In this document: piece after piece, positions 31,079-38,249 of the stretch
Numbering within the stretch: position 1 is the stretch's first letter
How the letters are laid out: each line of letters starts with the position of its first letter
Assembly (NCBI RefSeq): GCF_900105315.1
Contig: NZ_LT629766.1
Location: 3,472,001 to 3,536,000 of the forward strand
From: Brevibacterium siliguriense
Lineage (GTDB): Bacteria; Actinomycetota; Actinomycetes; Actinomycetales; Brevibacteriaceae
Direction of reading: 5' to 3'
DNA: 64,000 nucleotides
Notes under the pieces: generated by a model
Told to the model about the DNA's origin: nothing
Seen by the model: only the letters and a program-made list of their open reading frames with translations
The model's database searches: none
Program-made: the position numbers and the translations under genes

Positions 31079-32081
31079 GGTCGAGCCAGAGCTGCGGTTC
31101 GTGGATCTCTGCTGTGCGCGGAAGGTTCGCAGGTTCAGCGTAGATGCGGGAGAAGCCCTTCTGTCCGACCTCACGGCGGACGGCGCGGACGAATTTCGCC
31201 CCGTCGCGATATTGCGCGAGCTTGAGGTCCATTCCGAGCAGACTGGTGAGGAACCCGCCTTGGCCGGCGTCACGGCGGGCCTCGAACCTGCGGCGCAGCT
31301 TGCGCACGCTCGGGATCACTCCGGCACCCACCTCGTCCATGACGACATCGGCGTGGCCTTCGAGCAGGGACAGGATCGCGGTGGCTTCATCGAGAGCACT
31401 GCGCATCTTCTCGTCACGGATGAGGTCGACGATGCTCGCCTCGCCCTTGACGATGCGGCCGAGGGTGACGAAGAGGTCGACGATTCCGCCGACTCCCGGC
31501 ATCGTCAGTCGGGTCGACACGGCACCGGAGAGCAGGGTGCGCATATGTTCGCGCAGCCAGGGCGCGGTCGCGAACTGCACTTGGTGGGTGGCTTCGTGGA
31601 GGGCCACCCACATGCGGAAGTCACGCGGATCGACGTCCATGGCCTTCTCGGCGATGAGCACGGCCGGGGCGACGAACATCAGCCGTCCCGTCTCCACGGC
31701 GAACGGGTCGAACTGGCCGAGCACACGGGTTGACAGCAGCGAGAGCACCCCGGCGACCTCGACGGCGCCGGCCTTCGCGGTGGCGGGGCCGACCGGGGCG
31801 GGCAGGGCCGCCTCGTCGAGCATTCCGTTGACGGACTGGGCATTGGCTTTGACCCAGCCGACCTGGTCGAGGACGAGCACTGAACCGGCGGCGAGCCGGC
31901 CGCGCACATCATCGGCGTGATCCGGCGGCAGCAGAAACGAGTCGAGCACGAGATCTTGAGCGGTCAGCGCATTGTCCTTCATCCCCTCGACGAGTTCATC
32001 GAGGACACCCGGTTCGGGGACCTTCGCTGCGGAGACGAGCTCACGGGCGGTGCGGGCGGCGAATCCCTCATCGATGATCAT
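31065..32081 (-). CDS. Zinc-dependent metalloprotease-like protein (DUF2342)
   Basis: A 338-residue member of the actinobacterial DUF2342/putative hydrolase family. It has an HExxH motif (MWVALHEATHQVQF) and a downstream Glu-rich helix (LSLLEGHADVVMDEVG) that could give the third zinc ligand. M. tuberculosis has the same gene (Rv3626c) between tilS and dacB. The ATG at 32081 overlaps the dacB stop by 4 nt, so it is coupled to dacB; tilS follows with a 14-nt overlap. Catalytic activity is inferred from the motif. Confidence 0.85.
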   Translation of the reverse strand: MIIDEGFAARTARELVSAAKVPEPGVLDELVEGMKDNALTAQDLVLDSFLLPPDHADDVRGRLAAGSVLVLDQVGWVKANAQSVNGMLDEAALPAPVGPATAKAGAVEVAGVLSLLSTRVLGQFDPFAVETGRLMFVAPAVLIAEKAMDVDPRDFRMWVALHEATHQVQFATAPWLREHMRTLLSGAVSTRLTMPGVGGIVDLFVTLGRIVKGEASIVDLIRDEKMRSALDEATAILSLLEGHADVVMDEVGAGVIPSVRKLRRRFEARRDAGQGGFLTSLLGMDLKLAQYRDGAKFVRAVRREVGQKGFSRIYAEPANLPRTAEIHEPQLWLDRVHG

Positions 32082-33571
32082 CTGCAGCCGCAATTCGCGA
32101 GTGCGGTGACGATATCGTCCACGGTCTTTCTGGCTTCCAAGATCTTGTCCTTATCCACGTCGTCGATCTGGATGGAGAATACGAGGTAGCGTCCCTCCGC
32201 GTCGAGCACTCCCCCGGCCAGGGAGGTCACGGTGGACAATGTTCCGGTCTTCGCATGCACCACCCCGGAGGCGTTCCTCTCATTGAGGAATCGGTCGTGC
32301 AGGGTGCCGGTCAGTCCCCCGACGGGGAAATAGCTGATGAGTCCGGCAAGGGAGTCATCGGCGACGACCGAAGCCTGCAGGACGGTCGTGAGATCGTGTG
32401 GGGCGATCCGGTTGTCATAGGACAGCCCGGAGGTGTCGACGAGGTGCGTGCGTCCGAGGTCGACGGATTCTCCGAGGGCGTCAAGCACCGCCGTGGGACC
32501 GTTCTCGAGGCTGCCGTCGCGGCCCTGGGCGATGGCGACCTCATTGCCGAGCATTTCAGCGACGACATTGTCGCTGTGCACGAGTGCGTATTCGACGATC
32601 TCGGAGATCGTCGCCGATTCCACGCTGGCGAGTTCCTTCGGGTCCGCGGATTCGGACGACTTCTCGGTTTCGGAGTCGGCGGCCGCCTCGGTGACGGTGA
32701 TCCCGGTCTTCTTCAGTTCCTTTTCGAAGATCGAGAACGCATCCTTGGCGGGGTGTTCGCTGCGGCCGCGCCATTCGGCCTTCTTCGACCCGACATAGGC
32801 GGTGTCGACCATGATCGGCTGGATCGGGGTGATCACGCCCTTGGCGATGTCGGACCGGGACCAGCCGGAGTCGAAGTCCTCGCCGACGTACCGGCTCGTG
32901 TCCAGGTTGAGGGCCACTGCGGTGATGTTCTGCTTCTTGAGCTCGGCCGCGGTGTCCTCAGCCAGGGTCCGCAGTCCCCCGTGCCCGTTGACCGAACCTG
33001 GATCGGAATCGCCGGCCGACAGGAGCACATCGCCTCCACCGGTGAGGGTCAGTGTGTTCGAGTCCGCGTCGAAGTCCGTCGTCGTCTCCAGCCGCGTCTC
33101 CCCGCCGATCGCGGACAGGGCGGCGGCTGCGGTGAGCACCTTCGTCACGGAGGCGGGAGTGCGCGGTTTCGTCTCGTCCTTCGCGTAGAGGACATCATCG
33201 CTGAGCCCGTCGCGGACCTCGAGGCCGAAGCCCTTGACCTTCGAGTCCTTGAGCACGGCGTCGATCGTCTTCGGGATCTGTGTGGGCACGGGAGCGGAAT
33301 CATCCACCGCCGAGGCAGGGGCGGGCACCTGCTGGGCGTGGGCCTGCGGGGTGGGCACGGTCTGGACCTTGACCTGGGGTTCTGTGGTGAGCACCCCCGG
33401 CAGGCCGGGCACGAGATCAAAGGCGTCGACGGCGGCATAGGCACCGAGCGCGAGGACGATGACACCGGCGGTGATCGCACCGCCCTTCTTCAGCGGCGAT
33501 TCGGCCTTCCTGCGGTCGCGGCGCGAGGAGCCGGAGTCCGACGGGTTCTGCGGCGCATCGGTATCGTTCAA
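32078..33571 (-). CDS. dacB: D-alanyl-D-alanine carboxypeptidase/endopeptidase (PBP4, S13)
   Basis: Penicillin-binding protein trimming peptidoglycan peptides. The 497-residue protein has one N-terminal membrane segment (about residues 30-52) and a Pro/Gln-rich spacer. The three active-site motifs are SVTK (near 141), SDN in VHSDNVVAEML, and KTG in HAKTGTLSTVTS. The start is an unusual TTG at 33571: no in-frame ATG or GTG precedes the membrane segment, and GAGAG is 7 nt upstream. Divergent from ppa. In M. tuberculosis the equivalent is Rv3627c. Confidence 0.9.
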   Translation of the reverse strand: MNDTDAPQNPSDSGSSRRDRRKAESPLKKGGAITAGVIVLALGAYAAVDAFDLVPGLPGVLTTEPQVKVQTVPTPQAHAQQVPAPASAVDDSAPVPTQIPKTIDAVLKDSKVKGFGLEVRDGLSDDVLYAKDETKPRTPASVTKVLTAAAALSAIGGETRLETTTDFDADSNTLTLTGGGDVLLSAGDSDPGSVNGHGGLRTLAEDTAAELKKQNITAVALNLDTSRYVGEDFDSGWSRSDIAKGVITPIQPIMVDTAYVGSKKAEWRGRSEHPAKDAFSIFEKELKKTGITVTEAAADSETEKSSESADPKELASVESATISEIVEYALVHSDNVVAEMLGNEVAIAQGRDGSLENGPTAVLDALGESVDLGRTHLVDTSGLSYDNRIAPHDLTTVLQASVVADDSLAGLISYFPVGGLTGTLHDRFLNERNASGVVHAKTGTLSTVTSLAGGVLDAEGRYLVFSIQIDDVDKDKILEARKTVDDIVTALANCGCR

Positions 33572-33679
33572 ACGCAGGCTCTCATTCCTCGACGACCGTG
33601 GGGTGGCCGCCGTCGGTGGGCAGTGACGGGGACTTGTACCATCTATTCTAGTGATGCACCCCTAACGTGAAGGAGCACT

Positions 33680-34168
33680 ATGGAACTGTTGGCCACAATC
33701 GAGATCCCGCAGGGGTCCCGCAACAAGTACGAAGTCGATCATGAGACCGGTCGGGTCAAGCTCGATCGCTACCTCTACACGTCGATGCAGTACCCCGCCG
33801 ACTACGGCTATATCGAGGATACCCTCGGAAACGACGGCGACCCTCTCGATGTGCTCGTGCTGCTGCCCGAGCCGCTGTTCCCCGGTGTGCTCATCGACAT
33901 CCGCCCCATCGGCATGTTCCAGATGGAGGACGAGGCCGGAGGCGATGACAAGGTCCTCGCCGTTCCCGCCGGAGACCCTCGCTGGGACTCCTACACTGAC
34001 ATCTCGGATGTGGACCAGTTCATGCTCGACTCGATCGAGCACTTCTTCAACCGGTACAAGGACCTCGAGCCCGGCAAGTACGTCAAGGGTTCGAGCTGGG
34101 CCGGTCGCGAAGCCGCCGAGGCGGAGATCAACGCCTCCATCGAACGGTTCAAGGCCGAGGGCCACTGA
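33680..34168 (+). CDS. ppa: Inorganic pyrophosphatase, family I
   Basis: Hydrolyses pyrophosphate and so pulls biosynthetic reactions forward. The 162-residue protein has the family I metal-site signature [13 protein letters not shown], with [22 protein letters not shown] and [20 protein letters not shown] lies 6 nt before the ATG. The upstream TATTCT near 33643 may be its -10. Divergent from dacB across 108 bp. A GC-rich hairpin follows at 34212. Confidence 0.97.
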   Translation: MELLATIEIPQGSRNKYEVDHETGRVKLDRYLYTSMQYPADYGYIEDTLGNDGDPLDVLVLLPEPLFPGVLIDIRPIGMFQMEDEAGGDDKVLAVPAGDPRWDSYTDISDVDQFMLDSIEHFFNRYKDLEPGKYVKGSSWAGREAAEAEINASIERFKAEGH

Positions 34169-34211
34169 GCCTTCGCCTCTCACCGTGCTGAGAACTCAGC
34201 GCTGGTCCGCG

Positions 34212-34239
34212 ACCGCCCGGATGATGACATCCGGGCGGT
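34212..34239 (+). terminator. Terminator hairpin after ppa
   Basis: ACCGCCCGGATG (34212-34223) pairs perfectly with CATCCGGGCGGT (34228-34239) around a 4-nt loop, followed by a T-rich stretch (TTCGCTTT). It lies 44 nt after the ppa stop. Confidence 0.8.
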
Positions 34240-34266
34240 TTCGCTTTGGCCCCGGCCGGGCCCAGC

Positions 34267-34301
34267 GTGATGATCATCACGATTTCTTAGGTGAACCTAA
34301 G
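34267..34301. promoter_or_regulatory. Two adjacent palindromes upstream of the glyoxalase-like gene
   Basis: GTGATGATCATCAC (34267-34280) is a perfect 14-bp palindrome. Six bases on, CTTAGGTGAACCTAAG (34286-34301) has 7-bp arms around a 2-bp centre. The TTAGGT/ACCTAA half-sites recall DtxR/IdeR iron boxes, but the spacing is shorter than the 19-bp consensus, so iron control is only a suggestion. Both lie within 70 nt upstream of the start at 34337, where a promoter is expected. Confidence 0.4.
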
Positions 34302-34336
34302 GGGCAGGGCGAGCCAGGTTATGCGATTGTCGAGTC

Positions 34337-34978
34337 ATGAAACTCGATCATGTGTCATACGCCAGTGAACCTGACGGCTATCGTGCGACCGCCGAGCGGA
34401 TCGCGGAGAAGCTCGGAGTGGCTCCCTACGATGGCGGTGTGCATCCTCGATTCGGCACCAGAAACCTCATCTTCCCCCTAGCGAACGGCCATTACCTCGA
34501 AGTCGTGGAAGCCTTGGAGCACCCGGCCGCTCTCTCGACACCCTTCGGCCAGGCGGTCCGGGCTCGTTCCGAGCTCGGCGGCGGCTGGATGGGCTGGTGC
34601 GTTTCGGTCGAAGATCTCACTGCCGTCGAGACCCGCCTCGAACGCAAGGCCGTCGATGGAAACCGCACGCCGGAGTCCGGTTTGGAACTCAGGTGGCTGC
34701 AGATCGGCGTCAAGGGGCTCATCGCCGATCCCCAGCTGCCGTTCTTCATCAAATGGTCCGCCGACTCCTCGCAGCACCCCTCGACGTACAAGACGAATGA
34801 GGACGTCGCAATCGACACTCTGCAGATCGCCGGGGACCGCGACCGTCTGCGCGATTGGCTGGGCACTCAGGATGCCAAGCCGATCTCGGAGATCAACATC
34901 GACTGGTCCGCGCCCCACGGGACGCCGGGCATCATGTCGGTGAGCTTCGAGACGAAGAGCGGACCCGTCATCATCTGA
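34337..34978 (+). CDS. Glyoxalase-like domain protein (VOC)
   Basis: A 213-residue protein beginning KLDHVSYASEPD, the standard VOC/Glyoxalase_3 first strand, with a His that is a common metal ligand. The first module ends near HYLEVVEALEHPAAL and a second half follows (LRWLQIGVKGLIADPQLPFFIKW). It matches stand-alone actinobacterial glyoxalase-like proteins of unknown substrate. A strong bidirectional hairpin follows at 35009. Confidence 0.75.
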   Translation: MKLDHVSYASEPDGYRATAERIAEKLGVAPYDGGVHPRFGTRNLIFPLANGHYLEVVEALEHPAALSTPFGQAVRARSELGGGWMGWCVSVEDLTAVETRLERKAVDGNRTPESGLELRWLQIGVKGLIADPQLPFFIKWSADSSQHPSTYKTNEDVAIDTLQIAGDRDRLRDWLGTQDAKPISEINIDWSAPHGTPGIMSVSFETKSGPVII

Positions 34979-35008
34979 GACCCGCAGCGCCCGCTCTGTG
35001 CGGGGTCG

Positions 35009-35044
35009 AAGGAGGCCAGAGGCAGTGTTGCCTCTGGCCTCCTT
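35009..35044. terminator. Bidirectional terminator between glyoxalase-like gene and phoX
   Basis: AAGGAGGCCAGAGGCA (35009-35024) and TGCCTCTGGCCTCCTT (35029-35044) are perfect 16-bp arms around a 4-nt loop. The ends AA/TT can serve transcription from both sides. Located 30 nt after the glyoxalase-like gene stop and 97 nt past the phoX stop. Confidence 0.85.
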
Positions 35045-35141
35045 CAGTTGCGCCGGCCGACTTCGGAGCCGTGCTGAGTTTCGGTCAGGAAACCAGCACG
35101 GATCGTCCTGAACTCGTCTTCAGAGCCGGCCGCGGCCGATC

Positions 35142-37250
35142 TCAGCTTCTGCCGTGGCCCTTGCCTCCGCCGTTTCCGTGGCCCTTGCCGTTTCCGTGGC
35201 CGTGGCCTTTGTCCTTGCCTCCGCCTTTGCCCTGGCCCTTGATGACCTGGACGACGGTCGGGCGCGGCAACGCGGCCACTCCCTTGTTGACATCGGTGGA
35301 GTCGACGTAGTCGGGGAACTGCGAATGCTGGTCCGCGTATGATCCGTCTTCGCCGGGGTGCTGGACGGCGACGAAGGCCGAGCGGTACTCGTCGTGGATG
35401 AGCGGTCCGCAGACCTCGGCTTCACGCGGCACGGACAGGAACTGTTCGACCCGCCCTCGCTGTTCGCCTTCGATCGTGACCTTGAACAGTCCGTCGCAGT
35501 AGCCGATGCCGTCGGGGGCGCCGTCGGTGGAGATCCACAGATTGCCGGCCGTATCGAAGGCGACGTTGTCCGGGCAGGAGATCGGTGAGACCTGGTCGGC
35601 CGGGAATCCGGAGAAGTACGTGGCGTCGCCCTGCTTCGGGTCGCCGCAGACCAGCAGCAGAGTCCAATCGAAGTCCGTTCCGGTGTGGTCGCCGGAGCGT
35701 TCGGTGATCTCGACGACATGGCCGTCGCGGTTCTCCGTGCGCGGATTGGCTTCGTCGGCTCCGGCCTTGCCGGAGGTTCCGCGGTCGGAGTTGTTCGTGC
35801 AGGCGACGTAGATGCGTCCGTTGACTGGATTGGGTTCGACGTCCTCGCAGCGGTCCATCTTCGTCGGTCCGACTTTGTCCGCGGCCAGACGGGTGTTGAC
35901 GAGGACCTCGTCGACGGAGAATCCGGACACCTGCGACTTGCCGTCCTTGACCAGCGGCAGCCACTGTCCGCTGCCGTCGAATTCTCCGTCCGAGGGCACA
36001 TCACCGCTGCCGTCGATCTCGGACTTCGGGGAGTTGCCGGTGAACTTCGCGACGAAGAGGTCGCCTTCGGTCAGCAGCTTCTTGTTGTGCTCGCGGTCGC
36101 CTTCGACGAACGTGTCCTTCGAGACGAACTTGTAGAGGTAGTCGAACTTCTCGTCGTCACCCATATAGGCGACGGCGTGACCGGAGTCGGAGATCGTGAC
36201 GTTGGCGCCCTCGTGCTTGAACCGGCCCATGTTCGTGTGCTTGACGGGGGTCGATTCCGGATCCCACGGGTCGACCTCGACGATCCAGCCGAAGCGGTTC
36301 GCCTCATTGGCGTATCCGGGCTTGTTCGTGTCGAAGCGGTCGACATCGTTCTCCCAGCCGTTGGCCGAGTCTTCGCTGTCGAGTCCGTAGCGCTTGTCGG
36401 CTGCCGAGGTGCCCTGTGCCTTGAAGTAGGAGTTGAAGTTCTCCTCACCGGAGACGACGGTGCCCCACGGAGTGAGACCGCCGGAGCAGTTGCCCAGTGT
36501 GCCCTGTGCCTTGTCGCCCTGCGGGTAGTCCTTCGTCCGCAGCAGGTCGGAGCCGGCGGCAGGTCCGGTGAACTCGTATTCGGTGTCGATGAGGAAGCGA
36601 CGGTTCTTCTTCCCGTTGACGTCGACCGACCACGGGGAGTTCTTGTGGCGGCGTTCGAGTTCGACGACGGTGAGCCCGTGAGCCTGACGGCTGATGGCGC
36701 GTTTGTCGGCCGCGGCCATCGACTCCGGGTACATGATCTCGTCGTTCGTGTACTCCTGGTTGGCGAACAGCACTGCCCGATTCTCGTCGACCTCGTCGAC
36801 CTGGATGGAAAGGAAGTCGTTGTTGTACCCGAATTGGCGTCGCTGCGCTTCGGGGCTCTGGTTCTCCGGATCGAACTTCGGGGAGTCGGGGAACAGCGGA
36901 TCGCCCCAGCGGACGATAGGGTGCCAGGAGTAGCCCTTCGGCACGATGAACCTGTCGACCTCGTGGTGGATGGGATCGATGGCGGAGAACTTCAAAGTGC
37001 CGTGTCCGGCCGCCGCGGCACTGCTGGCCGTCGGGCTGGGAGCGGTGGTGACTGCGAGCGCCAGAGCTCCCGCGGCTGAGGCTCCAAGGACGGCACGGCG
37101 GCTGAGCTTAGCGTCGACGATGTCGCGGAAGTAGCCGTTCGACGAGGTGTTGCAGGTGGCCTTGAGGCATGCGTTGTCGCACTTGAGTGCGCAGGTCACG
37201 GCGCTGCGCTTACCGCGCACATGATCGGCCATCGGCAGGAACGTTCTCAT
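35142..37250 (-). CDS. phoX: PhoX family phosphatase, Tat-exported
   Basis: Extracytoplasmic calcium/iron-dependent alkaline phosphatase family (DUF839) releasing phosphate from esters. The 702-residue protein has the Cys-rich leader common in actinobacterial PhoX (CALKCDNAC), a twin-arginine motif SRRAVLGAS near residue 51 and a hydrophobic stretch (AAGALALAV). Family core sequences include GNCSGGLTPWGTVVSGEENFNSYF and GWIVEVDPWDP. The C-terminal ~30 residues are Gly/Lys/His low complexity. ATG 37250 follows GGAGAGAATCG. A PHO-box-like direct repeat lies 120 nt upstream. Confidence 0.92.
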   Translation of the reverse strand: MRTFLPMADHVRGKRSAVTCALKCDNACLKATCNTSSNGYFRDIVDAKLSRRAVLGASAAGALALAVTTAPSPTASSAAAAGHGTLKFSAIDPIHHEVDRFIVPKGYSWHPIVRWGDPLFPDSPKFDPENQSPEAQRRQFGYNNDFLSIQVDEVDENRAVLFANQEYTNDEIMYPESMAAADKRAISRQAHGLTVVELERRHKNSPWSVDVNGKKNRRFLIDTEYEFTGPAAGSDLLRTKDYPQGDKAQGTLGNCSGGLTPWGTVVSGEENFNSYFKAQGTSAADKRYGLDSEDSANGWENDVDRFDTNKPGYANEANRFGWIVEVDPWDPESTPVKHTNMGRFKHEGANVTISDSGHAVAYMGDDEKFDYLYKFVSKDTFVEGDREHNKKLLTEGDLFVAKFTGNSPKSEIDGSGDVPSDGEFDGSGQWLPLVKDGKSQVSGFSVDEVLVNTRLAADKVGPTKMDRCEDVEPNPVNGRIYVACTNNSDRGTSGKAGADEANPRTENRDGHVVEITERSGDHTGTDFDWTLLLVCGDPKQGDATYFSGFPADQVSPISCPDNVAFDTAGNLWISTDGAPDGIGYCDGLFKVTIEGEQRGRVEQFLSVPREAEVCGPLIHDEYRSAFVAVQHPGEDGSYADQHSQFPDYVDSTDVNKGVAALPRPTVVQVIKGQGKGGGKDKGHGHGNGKGHGNGGGKGHGRS

Positions 37251-37369
37251 CGATTCTCTCCTCAGTATCGTGTCGTTTTCTCCCTCCGCCGCCCACGATC
37301 CACAGGGGTCGGAGCCGGGAGGGTTCACCCGATCGAGACTGTCACCGCCAAGCGGCCCTGGAACTACCC

Positions 37370-37391
37370 GTCGGTGAACTGTCGGTGAACC
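37370..37391 (-). promoter_or_regulatory. PHO-box-like direct repeat (PhoP site) upstream of phoX
   Basis: On the minus strand the sequence reads GGTTCACCGAC followed at once by AGTTCACCGAC: two 11-nt direct repeats with a shared GTTCACC core. Streptomyces PhoP boxes consist of such 11-nt GTTCACC-type repeats. It is 120-141 nt upstream of the phoX start. Another GTTCACC-like stretch occurs at 37321-37330. Phosphate control is inferred from this match and from the gene product. Confidence 0.7.
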
Positions 37392-37463
37392 CAGAAGGTC
37401 GAATGAGTGTCCCGTCCGCTGATCCCGACCCTGCCCCCGGAGCTCAGCGAAGGGCTCCTGCGG

Positions 37464-38225
37464 TCACCCGAAGTCGACGAGGGCGAGCACTCCCGGGGCG
37501 AGGAATCCGACGGCGTCGATGATGATATGCGCCCACACCAGCGGCATGAGTCTGCCCTTGCGCAGGAAGTGCCAGCCGAAGATGATGCCCATGGCGACGT
37601 TGCCGATGAACGGGCCGATGCCTTGGTAGAGGTGGTAGCTGGCACGGAAGAGCGCCAGGGAGATGATGATCGGCCAGAGTCCGAAGCCCAGCTGCCGCAG
37701 TCGCAGCGCCCCGAATCCGAAGATGATCACCTCTTCGACGATTCCGTTCTTCGCGGCCGAGAGCAGCAGCACGGGGATCGTCCACCAATGATCGCCGAGG
37801 TTGGACGGCTGGATCTCCGCCGTGATCCCCAGCACCCTGCCGCCCGCGTACACACCGAGGGTGCCGATGCCGATGATGAGGAAGATGAGGACGCCGTGGC
37901 CGAGGTCGCCCCGTCGGTGCCCGTCGACTCCGAGTCGGATCGGCAGCGGCTGGGCTGGTCGGTCTCGACTGAGCAGGTAGATCGCGAGGGCGACGGGGAC
38001 GAGGGTGAAGCCGATGTCGAGAAGCTGGTAGATGAGGTCGAAGCCCGGCCGGGGCGAGATCGAGGTGTTGAGTTTCGCCTGGGCATCGCTGATCGGTCCG
38101 CGGGTGGCGATGTCGGCCAGGCGCACGATCGCGTAGACGGCTGACTGACCCAGCGACAGGGCCGCAATGAGACCGAGCTCGAACCACAGGCGCTTTCTCT
38201 CCTGTGGTTCGAGCTCGGTCGTCAT
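37464..38225 (-). CDS. CPBP family intramembrane glutamic endopeptidase
   Basis: A 253-residue membrane protein with about seven hydrophobic segments. The CPBP/Abi signatures are visible: paired Glu in GIVEEVIIFGFGALRLRQ (about residue 160), FRASYHLYQG, and HIIIDAVG near the end. Family members process CAAX-like or other membrane substrates, or protect against bacteriocins; the substrate is unknown. Codons 3-18 encode a perfect 20-bp hairpin (38171-38220) in the mRNA just after the start, which could limit translation. Confidence 0.85.
   Translation of the reverse strand: MTTELEPQERKRLWFELGLIAALSLGQSAVYAIVRLADIATRGPISDAQAKLNTSISPRPGFDLIYQLLDIGFTLVPVALAIYLLSRDRPAQPLPIRLGVDGHRRGDLGHGVLIFLIIGIGTLGVYAGGRVLGITAEIQPSNLGDHWWTIPVLLLSAAKNGIVEEVIIFGFGALRLRQLGFGLWPIIISLALFRASYHLYQGIGPFIGNVAMGIIFGWHFLRKGRLMPLVWAHIIIDAVGFLAPGVLALVDFG
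38171..38220 (-). repeat. 20-bp perfect inverted repeat inside the CPBP gene start
   Basis: Arms 38171-38190 and 38201-38220 are exact reverse complements with a 10-nt loop. In the mRNA the stem begins at codon 3, and an AGGAGAG stretch lies at the loop edge. Such a long perfect stem is rarely found in coding sequence and could act as a translation or transcription attenuator. Confidence 0.8.
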
Positions 38226-38249
38226 GAACTCAACTCTAGCCGGGACGGC

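Noticed and set aside
34286-34301. A confident IdeR/DtxR iron box
   Set aside because: Half-sites fit but the palindrome is 14-16 bp, shorter than the 19-bp consensus, so only a tentative regulatory call was kept.
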